Below, in pieces: positions 45,500 to 53,710 of a DNA stretch of 64,000 bases. The translations under genes were made by a program, and so were the position numbers. Under the pieces are notes generated by a model. It saw nothing but the letters and a program-made list of their open reading frames with translations. It did not search any database and was not told the origin of the DNA. Source of the DNA: Acidiflorens sp963847715 (GTDB lineage: Bacteria > Acidobacteriota > Terriglobia > Terriglobales > Acidobacteriaceae). The stretch covers positions 124,001-188,000 of the forward strand of contig CAWKAZ010000009.1 in assembly GCA_963847715.1 (NCBI GenBank), given 5' to 3'. Position 1 is the first letter of the stretch, and every line of letters starts with the position of its first letter.

Positions 45500-47841
45500 G
45501 GGCCCCGATTCAAATCGCGGCGAGTAGGCAATCGAGATTCGCGGCGACCAGTCCGTCTTTTCCAGCGGATAGAAACCCGGACCGTTGTTTGCCGGACCAC
45601 TCGGACTGAATCAATCGAGGGCATCGCTCCATAGCCAATCCCCTGATTCATGTTCTTTACGTTTTGGGCGAACTGCGTTCCCAGGCCAAATGTAGTCGAT
45701 GCCTGGAAACCGTTGGTCTCCCACGGCGCCGGAAAGAATGACCAGCGCAATCCATAAGTCACCGTGAGATTCGGCTTGATGCGCCAGGAGTCCTGGCCGT
45801 AAAACTCATACGAATTGAGGCCGTAGCGTCGGTTGACTGGCGCGCCGCATGTTCCTCCCGGACACGAATACCCCGGCACCACGTTGCCACTCTTATCCAG
45901 GTTGTAGTTTGCGACTACGTCCGAGATCATCCCGTACAAGGACAACAAAGGACGGTCATACTGCGTCGCGTTTAGCGGCTCCACTCCACTAATCCCGGGG
46001 TGAGCGATGGTATTGGTGGGGTCCAGCGTGCTGCTCGTTCCCGCAAAGCCAATCGGCGACGTCCAATTGGTTGTCCCCAGTGCCGTCGTGTTGGAGTGCA
46101 AATAGCTCGTGCGCGGATTCCGTGCGATCTTGATCGACGCTCCAAATTGAAACGAGTGAGTGCCCTTGGTCCACGAGAAATCGTCCACGAAGTTGTGCAG
46201 CGGCAACTGGAAATTGTGACTGAACGTAATCCCCTGATCCAATCCCAGGAACTGGTTCCACTGCTGGTTGGTGTTGCCGACCACTCCAAAGCTCTGCCGC
46301 GTGAATCCCCAATGGAAAGAATTGACCATGGTTGGGTTGAGAACCGCGATGTATCCCAAGGCAAAGCCTTTGCTGTGATCAACGGTTGTTTGCATGGGGG
46401 CGCTCGGGTTTAACTCCCCAGGCATAATCTGGTACTTCCCCGGCAAGAAGGGAGCTCCGGGGTTGCGCAAGTCGTTCAGATTCCCGCGCCAGAACAGGGA
46501 GTGCTTTCCGTCCGCGGTGAGGTGATAGTCGACGCGTGCTATGAACACGTCGTTGTCGAGCTGGGTCGGCGCGCGGAAAACGTACCCAGCATAATTCAGC
46601 CCGTCTCCCGCCGAAATGTCGTTGGTCGGTGTCTGACCCGTGCAAAAAGTGCGGTCGAGATAGCCGGTGTGATTGACCAGGTCGAGCATTGCGGGATCAA
46701 TGCCTGGTGGGTTAGCTTTTGTAGGGTTAGGGTCAAGCAGCTGAAGCTGCGCGGGGCCCCAGCTCGTGGTTCCACTGCCATCCCCGTTCACATATTGGAA
46801 GTTGCCTTGGCACATTGTCGGCGTTGGGATCACCCGTTCGGCCCGTTGTTCCTCGCGCTCCCGGGTTCCCTCGTAGTTCGTAAAGAAAAACAGCCGGTCC
46901 TTTTGAATGGGGCCGCCGAACGCTACGCCAAAAATATTGCGGTTGAGCTGCAAAGGCTTGTTCGGCAGTCCGATGTTCTGCTCTGACTGTTTGACCAGGT
47001 AATCATTCGCGCTGGTAATCGTGTTGCGCATGTCTTCATAAAGCGCGCCGTGATAAGAATTGGTTCCGCTCTTGGTCACCAGTGCGACTTGAGCGCCCGA
47101 ACCCTGCCCCTGGTCCGCCCCGTAATTCGTCGTGGTTACGCGGAATTCCTGCACCGAATCCTGGGTGACGGGGAGCACTGAGGTGAACGCATACCCATTC
47201 GACTGATCGTTCACGTCGACGTTGTCGAGGGTCACATTGCTCTGATCGCTGCGCGCTCCATTCACCGCGCCATTGCGCGTGTCCTGATCCTTGTCCCCGA
47301 TACGATTGCCCGTGTATGCAACTCCAGCTTGCAGGCTCAGCAGGTCAGGAACATTCCGACCCTCCAGAGGAATATCCAGCACTTGAGTTTCGCTGAATGA
47401 GTTGCCGAGGGAGGCATCGACCATGTCAATGGCAGGAGCCTCTGACGTCACCGTCAGGGTTTCAGTCGTTGCCCCAACCTCGAGCGAAACGTTGACCGTC
47501 GCGGGCGTATTCACAAGCAGGACGAGATTTTTCTGCTCATGACCGCGAAAGCCAGCTGCCTTCACCGTCAAGGTGTAGCTTCCCGGAGGGACAAGGAGAA
47601 ACTGGTACTCCCCCTGATTTCCAGTGGTCACCGTACGCTCGATCCGCGATTCCGCGTTGGCCAGAACCAGATTCGCGCCCGCGACAGCCTTCCCGTCGGG
47701 GTCCGTCACTGTTCCACGAAGGGAAGTAGTCGCTTGCGACCACGCCATACTTGCCGCGAGCAGCATCACGACCAGCATGCTCGTCATGCGCTTCCACGAA
47801 GAAGCGCGATACGACACAGCAACGAATCCAGAGCGGACCAT
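45496..47841 (-). CDS. TonB-dependent receptor, N-terminal fragment before frameshift
   Basis: The product starts with a signal peptide (LVVMLLAASMAWSQ) at an ATG with GGAGG upstream. A carboxypeptidase-regulatory-like domain (RGTVTDPDGKAVAGAN), the plug (about 130-270) and the first half of the barrel follow. After codon GTC at 45604-45606 the frame turns into Arg-rich nonsense and stops at 45496. It is a second Oar-like receptor in the window. No LacI operator word precedes it, so it is regulated separately from the receptor at 31852. Confidence 0.85.
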   Translation of the reverse strand: MVRSGFVAVSYRASSWKRMTSMLVVMLLAASMAWSQATTSLRGTVTDPDGKAVAGANLVLANAESRIERTVTTGNQGEYQFLLVPPGSYTLTVKAAGFRGHEQKNLVLLVNTPATVNVSLEVGATTETLTVTSEAPAIDMVDASLGNSFSETQVLDIPLEGRNVPDLLSLQAGVAYTGNRIGDKDQDTRNGAVNGARSDQSNVTLDNVDVNDQSNGYAFTSVLPVTQDSVQEFRVTTTNYGADQGQGSGAQVALVTKSGTNSYHGALYEDMRNTITSANDYLVKQSEQNIGLPNKPLQLNRNIFGVAFGGPIQKDRLFFFTNYEGTREREEQRAERVIPTPTMCQGNFQYVNGDGSGTTSWGPAQLQLLDPNPTKANPPGIDPAMLDLVNHTGYLDRTFCTGQTPTNDISAGDGLNYAGYVFRAPTQLDNDVFIARVDYHLTADGKHSLFWRGNLNDLRNPGAPFLPGKYQIMPGELNPSAPMQTTVDHSKGFALGYIAVLNPTMVNSFHWGFTRQSFGVVGNTNQQWNQFLGLDQGITFSHNFQLPLHNFVDDFSWTKGTHSFQFGASIKIARNPRTSYLHSNTTALGTTNWTSPIGFAGTSSTLDPTNTIAHPGISGVEPLNATQYDRPLLSLYGMISDVVANYNLDKSGNVVPGYSCPGGTCGAPVNRRYGLNSYEFYGQDSWRIKPNLTVTYGLRWSFFPAPWETNGFQASTTFGLGTQFAQNVKNMNQGIGYGAMPSIDSVRVVRQTTVRVSIRWKRRTGRRESRLPTRRDLNRGP

Positions 47842-48151
47842 GCGTGCCTCCAAGTTTTTGTTCCGGCTTTTCACCGACCGGGACGAGCAGCAACATTACT
47901 AGAATTGCGGAAGGTTAGAACGACAGCAGGTCGCTGTCAAGACAGAAGTTCTGATCGACAGGATGTGCTCCATTTCGCGCGCGCATCGCCGCTCGCTAGA
48001 CTGGGGAAGACAACGTGGATGCCTATTGGTCTCGGCGGTATGCCCAACGATTCATTTCCGCCGGGAGGCAAGAATTTACGCTATGGCCTGTTCTATGTTT
48101 GCGCTAAAAAGCGGTGATCATAGAGAGATCACCGCTCTCTTCCTGCGTATG
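47842..48151. other. Intergenic region upstream of the broken receptor gene
   Basis: About 310 bases separate the receptor gene (minus) from the end of the GYD gene (minus). The strand-specific terminator at 48106-48136 lies here, and the receptor promoter must be between it and 47841. No reading frame or operator was recognised. Confidence 0.45.
48106..48136 (-). terminator. Rho-independent terminator of the GYD gene
   Basis: On the minus strand AGCGGTGATC and GATCACCGCT form a perfect ten-pair stem around a seven-base loop, followed by TTTT. It lies 15 bases after the GYD stop codon. Confidence 0.88.
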
Positions 48152-48442
48152 TCACAGAGAACCGACGATCTTGCGGTATTCCGCTTCGGTAAAGGCTTTC
48201 ATGGTTTGCGTGGTGATGTTGCCCATTGAGCCTGTGGACAACATGAATTTCGCGCTCGCCTCGTCGTTGGGAAATTCAGAGACGATTACGGCATCATACT
48301 TTCCCATGGTCAGGTACCAGGCGTGGATCTTTCCGCCAACTGCCTCGGCGGCTATCTTGGCCGCGTCCAGCCGCGTCCGACTTTCCTTGATTTTCGCAGC
48401 ACCCTGCTGCGTGTATCGGATCAGCGTAATGTAGTGTCCCAT
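48152..48442 (-). CDS. GYD-domain protein
   Basis: This 96-residue protein matches the GYD family (PF08734-type): YITLIRYTQQGAAKIKE at the start, the family GKYDAVIV motif in the middle and TTQTMKAFTEAEY near the end. The fold is a small alpha/beta barrel dimer of unknown biochemical role. It is a single-gene unit with its own terminator. A Crp-type site lies about 80 bases upstream, so it may be controlled divergently with the TPR pair. Confidence 0.87.
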   Translation of the reverse strand: MGHYITLIRYTQQGAAKIKESRTRLDAAKIAAEAVGGKIHAWYLTMGKYDAVIVSEFPNDEASAKFMLSTGSMGNITTQTMKAFTEAEYRKIVGSL

Positions 48443-48448
48443 CGTGAT

Positions 48449-48514
48449 CAGCCATCAGGTAATTCTTCCGCTCGCCAGCCCCGGTTTTACCTGAGGGCTG
48501 ACGGCTGATGGCTG
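48449..48514. repeat. 10-bp inverted repeat with 46-base spacing
   Basis: CAGCCATCAG (48449-48458) and CTGATGGCTG (48505-48514) are perfect inverted copies. They start six bases before the GYD start codon and end just before the Crp-type site. A long hairpin in the GYD leader or a degenerate dispersed repeat is possible. Confidence 0.5.
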
Positions 48515-48520
48515 CCTCGA

Positions 48521-48536
48521 TGTGACCCGCATCACA
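48521..48536. promoter_or_regulatory. Perfect Crp-type binding site before TPR gene pair
   Basis: TGTGA-CCCGCA-TCACA matches the Crp consensus in all ten fixed bases. A possible -10 box TATAAC lies at 48607-48612, which would put the site near -90, a distance used by class I activators. It lies between the GYD gene and the TPR pair and could serve both. Confidence 0.75.
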
Positions 48537-48701
48537 TTCTCCAGTGACGTGGAATGCTGTCCACACCCTCCCCTGCCTTTAAGGTAATTTAGGAATCAGA
48601 GCGCGGTATAACGCTCTGTCTGTGAGAAAAACATCTGTACAGTCTTGACAGTCAGCGAAGGCGGACTTCAAGCGCAATGGACATGAGCGGGGGCATAGGG
48701 C

Positions 48702-49370
48702 ATGGTGAACGAACCCACCACAGTACCGGCAGCTAAGTTGGGGTGGCAGGCGACGCAAGTCTACGCGATGGCAGTGATTTGTCTACTCATGGGGCTGACG
48801 ATCGGATACTTGTTTCGCGGATCGAAATCTCCCGCACCCCAACCTGCGGTCGCCGAGATAAGCGGTCAACCGTCTCCTCATGCTGGCGCCATCAGTGGCA
48901 TGAGCGGGAAAATGCCGAGTCTCGAAGATATGAAGCAAATGGCCGACAAGAAGGCCGCTCCGTTGTTGGAGAAACTTAAGAGCGATCCCACTAATGTCCC
49001 TGCCATGATGCAAGTAGGGGCCATTTACAAAGCAACACATCAATTCAAAGAAGCGGGTGAGTACTACGACAAGGCGCTGAAGGTTGATCCGAAAAACGTC
49101 GCGGCCCGATCAGAATATGCCGCCACCTTGTACTACAGCGGCGATGTCGATGGAGCGATTGCGCAGTTGAATCAAGCGCTGCACGATGACCCCAAGGATG
49201 CCAACTCGCTGTTCAATCTGGGCATGATCAAGTGGCAAGGGAAGCAGGACAGCAGAGGGGCATTGGCTGCCTGGCAGCAATTGCTGAAGGCAAATCCGCA
49301 ACTGAGCGCTGATCGCAAAGCCACTGTGGAGAAACTAATGGCCGACGTTCAGATGCAAGGAAAAAGCTAA
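48702..49370 (+). CDS. Membrane-anchored TPR protein, CcmH/NrfG-like (copy 1)
   Basis: The 222-residue protein has one N-terminal membrane helix (about 18-38, AMAVICLLMGLTIGYLF), a Pro/Ser linker and three to four TPR units (about 85-215). The plan matches the TPR part of cytochrome c maturation factors (NrfG/CcmI type), which hold apocytochromes for heme attachment. The next gene is a clear paralogue. A perfect Crp-type site lies 165 bases upstream. A link to the cytochromes of this window is inference; generic TPR scaffolding is possible. Confidence 0.72.
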   Translation: MVNEPTTVPAAKLGWQATQVYAMAVICLLMGLTIGYLFRGSKSPAPQPAVAEISGQPSPHAGAISGMSGKMPSLEDMKQMADKKAAPLLEKLKSDPTNVPAMMQVGAIYKATHQFKEAGEYYDKALKVDPKNVAARSEYAATLYYSGDVDGAIAQLNQALHDDPKDANSLFNLGMIKWQGKQDSRGALAAWQQLLKANPQLSADRKATVEKLMADVQMQGKS

Positions 49371-49410
49371 CGATGCACGACTCGAGACGGGATCGAAGGA
49401 GTACGAGGCA

Positions 49411-50082
49411 ATGACGGACACAATTCGAACTACCGAGCAATGGACAAGCGTACAGGCTTACACGTTGGCAGTGATCTGCCTTCTGGTAGGGATCGCCGGT
49501 GGGTGGTTCATCCACGGATCTCAGAGTCCCGCGGCGAGTATTCCGGAAGCAGCGAACGCCGCCGCGCCAACGATGAGGGCAGCAGCTGCGCCCCAGGCGC
49601 CTTCGCCCGCAGAGATGCAGAAGATGGCCGACACCCAGACTGCGCCATTGGTCGAGAAACTCAAGGCCGACCCGAACAACGCGGGGCTTCTGGAAAACAT
49701 TGGCAACGTCTATTACGACGCCCAGGTGTACTCCACGGCGATTGACTACTACCAGCGCGCTCTGAAAATTGAACCAACGAATGCCGGAGTTCGTACCGAC
49801 ATGGCCACTGCGTACTGGTACACGGGCAACATCGACGCCGCCCTCGCCGAGTTCCACAAATCTCTTTCTTACGAACCCAACAAGCCCAACACGCTGTTCA
49901 ATCTCGGCATCGTGGAATGGCAGGGCAAAATGGACATCGACAAAGCCGTGGCCACCTGGCAGAAATTGTTGGACACGAATCCAAACTACGAAGCGAAGGA
50001 CAAGGTTCTGGAGTTGATGGCGCAGGCAAAAAAGCATTCGGGAGTAAAACCCGGGACACCGGCGAAACCGCTAGCAGAGTAG
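49411..50082 (+). CDS. Membrane-anchored TPR protein, CcmH/NrfG-like (copy 2)
   Basis: The 223-residue protein repeats the plan of its upstream neighbour: a membrane helix (TLAVICLLVGIAGGWFI), an Ala/Pro linker, the segment EMQKMADTQTAPLVEKLK and three to four TPR units. The two genes are tandem duplicates and are probably one operon (40 bases apart). GGAG and GAGG words precede the ATG. The C-terminal tail is short and charged. Confidence 0.72.
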   Translation: MTDTIRTTEQWTSVQAYTLAVICLLVGIAGGWFIHGSQSPAASIPEAANAAAPTMRAAAAPQAPSPAEMQKMADTQTAPLVEKLKADPNNAGLLENIGNVYYDAQVYSTAIDYYQRALKIEPTNAGVRTDMATAYWYTGNIDAALAEFHKSLSYEPNKPNTLFNLGIVEWQGKMDIDKAVATWQKLLDTNPNYEAKDKVLELMAQAKKHSGVKPGTPAKPLAE

Positions 50083-50133
50083 CCATGTTCTCAATTCCAA
50101 CGATGAGCGGCTCGCGATGGTTATCAAGACAGT

Positions 50134-50385
50134 TTATTTCCGGGGTTTTCCCACGCGCTGCGCAGTAGCGAACATCTTGGCCACGGTATCCATGTCTTTG
50201 GGCTGAACCTTTCCCGCCGGGATGCGCATGTGCACCAGATCCTCGAGCTTCAGTAACAAGTCCACCAGTGCCATTGAGTCGATCAGGCCTGACGAAACCA
50301 GCGGAGTGTTTTCGTCGATGGTCACGCCGGATTTGCGGATGAGCCGGACGATGTGCTCGATCATTAACCGTGCTTCAGCTGTCAT
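50134..50385 (-). CDS. Acyl carrier protein
   Basis: The 83-residue protein has the carrier signature SSGLIDSMALVDLL with the Ser for phosphopantetheine attachment near residue 36. It is the usual four-helix size. GGGAG lies just before the ATG at 50385. It is 15 bases after the acyl-AMP ligase gene, so the ligase most likely loads it. Size and neighbours resemble DltC of the D-alanylation system. Confidence 0.85.
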   Translation of the reverse strand: MTAEARLMIEHIVRLIRKSGVTIDENTPLVSSGLIDSMALVDLLLKLEDLVHMRIPAGKVQPKDMDTVAKMFATAQRVGKPRK

Positions 50386-50400
50386 AGCTCTCCCTATCAC

Positions 50401-52095
50401 TTAGGCATCGGCACGCAACTCCGGATGCTCAAGCATTAGCTTATCGCGAGTCGCGGACCGGGCCGCTTTCCCGGCGGTACTCTTCACGATCCATTTCGGA
50501 GGCTTCAGGAATATTGTCCGAACCGCTACTCCCAGTCCGGATACGATCTGTCCGCGGATCTGTTGCTCGATCTCCACTGTATCGGCAAGAAGCTTTTCGC
50601 CATCGACTTCCGCCACCACGATAATTTCCTCGGTTCCGAGATCGGGATTGTACACGCCCATTGCAACCGCACGGCCGTCGTGAATCGCCCCGTGGCTCGC
50701 GACAATCTCTTCGATATCTTGCGGGTATATATTTTCTCCACCGATGATGAGCAAGTCCTTTTTGCGTCCGACTACGTAGAGTTCGCCGTCAAGGAAAAAA
50801 CCAAGATCACCGCTGTGATACCAATCATCCACGAGGGCTGTAGCAGTCAGATCGGAACGGTTGTAGTAGCCATTAAACAGGCAATCGCTCTTGATGAGAA
50901 TTTCGCCGACGAAACCAGCCTCCAGCTTCGCGCCAGAAACGGAGTCGATGCGAACTTCGTGGCGAGGCAGCAACCGACCAGAGGATGTGAACGCGATCGC
51001 CCCCGGAGTACACTCCGCCACCGGGACGATTCGATGCGCGCTGCGAAATTGTTGGCCATCCGCCCATATTCTGGGCGGGCCGGCCGGCGTTTGAATGTTC
51101 GACTGGGTTACGGCGAAGACGTCCTCAGCCATCGCGTAGGAAGATTGCAGTACTCCGCGCTTCAGGCCCGATGAGGCGAAAGCGTTTTCAAATTCAAGCA
51201 TGCTGCTAGCTCGAACCGGTTCCGAACAGTTGATCAGGGCGCGTGCCGAAGAGAGATCGTAGTTAGCCCATTGACTCGGCGGCGAGCGCCGCGCCACGAA
51301 CTGAAAGGCGAAGTTGGGCAGCCAAGCCAGAGTGCACTTCTGCTCGCTGATGATCTCCAGCATGGTCTCTGGATGCATGACCCAATCTAAGGGAGACTGC
51401 ATCACTACCGGCAAGTGGCAAACCATCGGCAGCATGAAACAGGCAATCAGTCCCATATCGTGGTAAAGAGGTAGCCAGCTGTAAACGCGGTCCGTGTGTT
51501 CGTCGATCGCCAGCGCCTGGGTCAGATGTTCGAGTTGGCGCAATACCGCGGCGTGCGTCAATGCCACGCCTTTTTGCAGGCCGGTAGTTCCAGCCGAATG
51601 TTGGATGAACGCCAGATCATCGCGATTGATCGTTACGCCGGGCGATTCTTTCACCGCGTCGCTATCCGCGGTCCCGGCCCGAAGCAGCGTTGTGCCGACG
51701 CCGAGGGAAACGTGCTCGATCAGGTCGTCCGGGAAGTCCTGATCGATGACCACGACCTTGGCGCCAAGGTTCGCCGTTACCCCGGCAAGTCCGGAGCGAT
51801 ATTTTGCAGGCTCAATCTTGAAGTTGGGATAGGCGAGAAATGCGGGCACGGCGCCCAGCATCATTGCTCCAACAAAGGCCGCCATCGCCGCGATGCTCTG
51901 CGGCATGATGATGACCACCCGATCGCCGACCTCGAGACCATGTTCGCGAAGCAGGCTGGCCTGCCGGCGCGCCCGATTCCGAAATTCGGCAAACGTGACC
52001 GTCTCACTCTCGTCCTCGTCAATCCACGCCGTAACAAACGGGCGATCGGGGGGAGCTGCCTCGAGAGCTTCGACAAGATTGTGGAATCGGGTCAC
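50401..52095 (-). CDS. Fatty-acyl-AMP ligase-like enzyme (ANL superfamily)
   Basis: The 564-residue protein has the AMP-binding motifs: FIQHSAGTTGLQKGVALTH (loop for ATP), the YHDMGLI motif, YNRSDLTATALVDDWYHSGDLGF and GGENIYPQDIEE. The YHDMGL and QHSAGTTG forms are typical of fatty-acyl-AMP ligases (FAAL/FadD type) that load carrier proteins. It starts with GTG. The downstream carrier gene is the predicted acceptor. With the MBOAT and SGNH genes it forms a Dlt-like set. Confidence 0.88.
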   Translation of the reverse strand: MTRFHNLVEALEAAPPDRPFVTAWIDEDESETVTFAEFRNRARRQASLLREHGLEVGDRVVIIMPQSIAAMAAFVGAMMLGAVPAFLAYPNFKIEPAKYRSGLAGVTANLGAKVVVIDQDFPDDLIEHVSLGVGTTLLRAGTADSDAVKESPGVTINRDDLAFIQHSAGTTGLQKGVALTHAAVLRQLEHLTQALAIDEHTDRVYSWLPLYHDMGLIACFMLPMVCHLPVVMQSPLDWVMHPETMLEIISEQKCTLAWLPNFAFQFVARRSPPSQWANYDLSSARALINCSEPVRASSMLEFENAFASSGLKRGVLQSSYAMAEDVFAVTQSNIQTPAGPPRIWADGQQFRSAHRIVPVAECTPGAIAFTSSGRLLPRHEVRIDSVSGAKLEAGFVGEILIKSDCLFNGYYNRSDLTATALVDDWYHSGDLGFFLDGELYVVGRKKDLLIIGGENIYPQDIEEIVASHGAIHDGRAVAMGVYNPDLGTEEIIVVAEVDGEKLLADTVEIEQQIRGQIVSGLGVAVRTIFLKPPKWIVKSTAGKAARSATRDKLMLEHPELRADA

Positions 52096-52204
52096 GTTTT
52101 CGCCATTGTATCCGCCAGAGGGAGAGTGACGATGTGCTAGCGGTCACCACTTCCTCGTCCAGCGCTCACTTTCCGACGCCATCTCCTTTCGATACCATGG
52201 CTGC

Positions 52205-53662
52205 GTGCTCTGGCGTGGGATCCTGTACGTCCTCATATTTCTGTCTTGTGTCGGTGTCTTCGCGAAAGTGTGCTCCGCGAGGAAACGGCAGGCAGTTCTT
52301 CTACTCGCCAGCTATGCGCTTTATTTCACCTGGGGAAAATGGTTTGCTCTGGTTCTCGTTACCTCGACGGTTATGAACTTCTTTCTGGGAAGGCGGCTGC
52401 AGCGCAACCCGTCGTCGCTGATTCTGACCACCGGCATATTGTTCAATCTCATTCTGCTGGGCACATTCAAATACCTGCCTGCGGCCGCGGTCACAATTCC
52501 ATTCGCCTCCTTGCAGAAATTCTCACACCTAGCGCTGCCTGTCGGGATTTCTTTCTGGACCTTCCAGGCCATGAGCTACCTGTTTGATCTTTACCGCGAG
52601 GAGGAACTTGACCCATCGTTCGTCGAGTTCGCCTTGTACATGGCGTTCTTTCCGGTCACTATCTCGGGGCCGATCTGCCGCATGCCCGGCATGCTCCCAC
52701 AATTTCGTACTGACCAGCCCGTCTCATGGGACAAGATCACGGGCGGGTTTCGCCGCATCGCGACCGGCGTTCTCATGATGCAGTTCGCAAAATTGTTGGG
52801 GCAGGGAATTCTCGCAGGTGACGGCATCACCTCCGGCTTCGATCATGTCACGCGGTGGGGAGGGACCGACGTCTGGTGCCTGGCGTTTGGTTACGGATTG
52901 CAACTCTTCTTCGATTTCGCCGGATACACGCACATCGCCATCGGAGCGGCGCTGGCCCTCGGTTTCACCGTGCCGGAAAACTTTGCGCGGCCATTCCAGT
53001 CCACCACACCGTCGATCTTCTGGACCCGCTGGCACATGTCGCTCTCCTTCTGGATCCGTGATTATGTCTTCCTGCCATTGGCCACGTTACGCCGCGAAAT
53101 ATGGTGGCGCAATCTCACACTGGTGATCTCGATGGTCGTTTTCGGCCTATGGCACAAGGCCAGCCTGCTTTTCCTGATGTGGGGCTGCTATCACGGACTG
53201 TTACTCATTTCACATCGCTTCGTGCAACAGTTCGAGCGCCGATTCGACCACGAGCCGCCCGCCGCCCTATGGAATCCGTTGTCCTGGATCGCAACCATGG
53301 CCCTCATCAATCTCGGCTGGATTTTCTTCCGCGCCAACTCGCCCGCGGAGGCGCACCAGATGCTGGCAGCAGTGTTGTCCCCCGCAAGCTATCTCTCGCA
53401 TGCCCTCAGTGGAAGCCTGTATCTGCTCGTCGCCACCTTGGCTGCCGGATACGCGGCCGTGCTGCTGGTCGCTAACGCAATGGATCGGTCGATCGAAATA
53501 ACAGATGGCGAAGCCGCGCCGACCAGCGCAATCGTCGCCCTCTTAGCTCGTTCGCGCTGGTTCTGGATTCCGCCGCTTTATGCGATCATTCTGATCTTTG
53601 TGTTGATCGTGACCCTATCCCGCGGAACCACAACCGCGCAGATGATGTATGGCAACTTCTAG
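52205..53662 (+). CDS. MBOAT-family membrane O-acyltransferase (AlgI/DltB-like)
   Basis: The 485-residue protein has about eleven membrane helices with the MBOAT landmarks ISGPICRMPG, FWTRWHMSLSFWIRDYVFLPL-like core and the catalytic His in CYHGLLLISH. AlgI, DltB and relatives move acyl groups across the membrane to polymers. It starts with GTG and is divergent from the acyl-AMP ligase gene by only 109 bases. Together with the carrier protein and the SGNH protein encoded beside it, it probably transfers an acyl group from carrier to a cell-envelope molecule. Confidence 0.9.
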   Translation: MLWRGILYVLIFLSCVGVFAKVCSARKRQAVLLLASYALYFTWGKWFALVLVTSTVMNFFLGRRLQRNPSSLILTTGILFNLILLGTFKYLPAAAVTIPFASLQKFSHLALPVGISFWTFQAMSYLFDLYREEELDPSFVEFALYMAFFPVTISGPICRMPGMLPQFRTDQPVSWDKITGGFRRIATGVLMMQFAKLLGQGILAGDGITSGFDHVTRWGGTDVWCLAFGYGLQLFFDFAGYTHIAIGAALALGFTVPENFARPFQSTTPSIFWTRWHMSLSFWIRDYVFLPLATLRREIWWRNLTLVISMVVFGLWHKASLLFLMWGCYHGLLLISHRFVQQFERRFDHEPPAALWNPLSWIATMALINLGWIFFRANSPAEAHQMLAAVLSPASYLSHALSGSLYLLVATLAAGYAAVLLVANAMDRSIEITDGEAAPTSAIVALLARSRWFWIPPLYAIILIFVLIVTLSRGTTTAQMMYGNF

Positions 53663-53710
53663 TGATTGCACTCCGGAAGGCGAAGAATTCTACTAGCCGG
53701 CGGAGACCCG

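Noticed and set aside
45496..45606. Programmed ribosomal frameshift in the TonB receptor
   Set aside because: No slippery heptamer or downstream pseudoknot is evident, and receptors of this family do not use frameshifting; deletion or assembly error is simpler.
52124..52146. GTGAC/GTCAC inverted arms between the acyl-AMP ligase and MBOAT genes as a fifth Crp site
   Set aside because: The spacing between GTGA and TCAC is 14 bases instead of six, so it does not fit a Crp/Fnr dimer.
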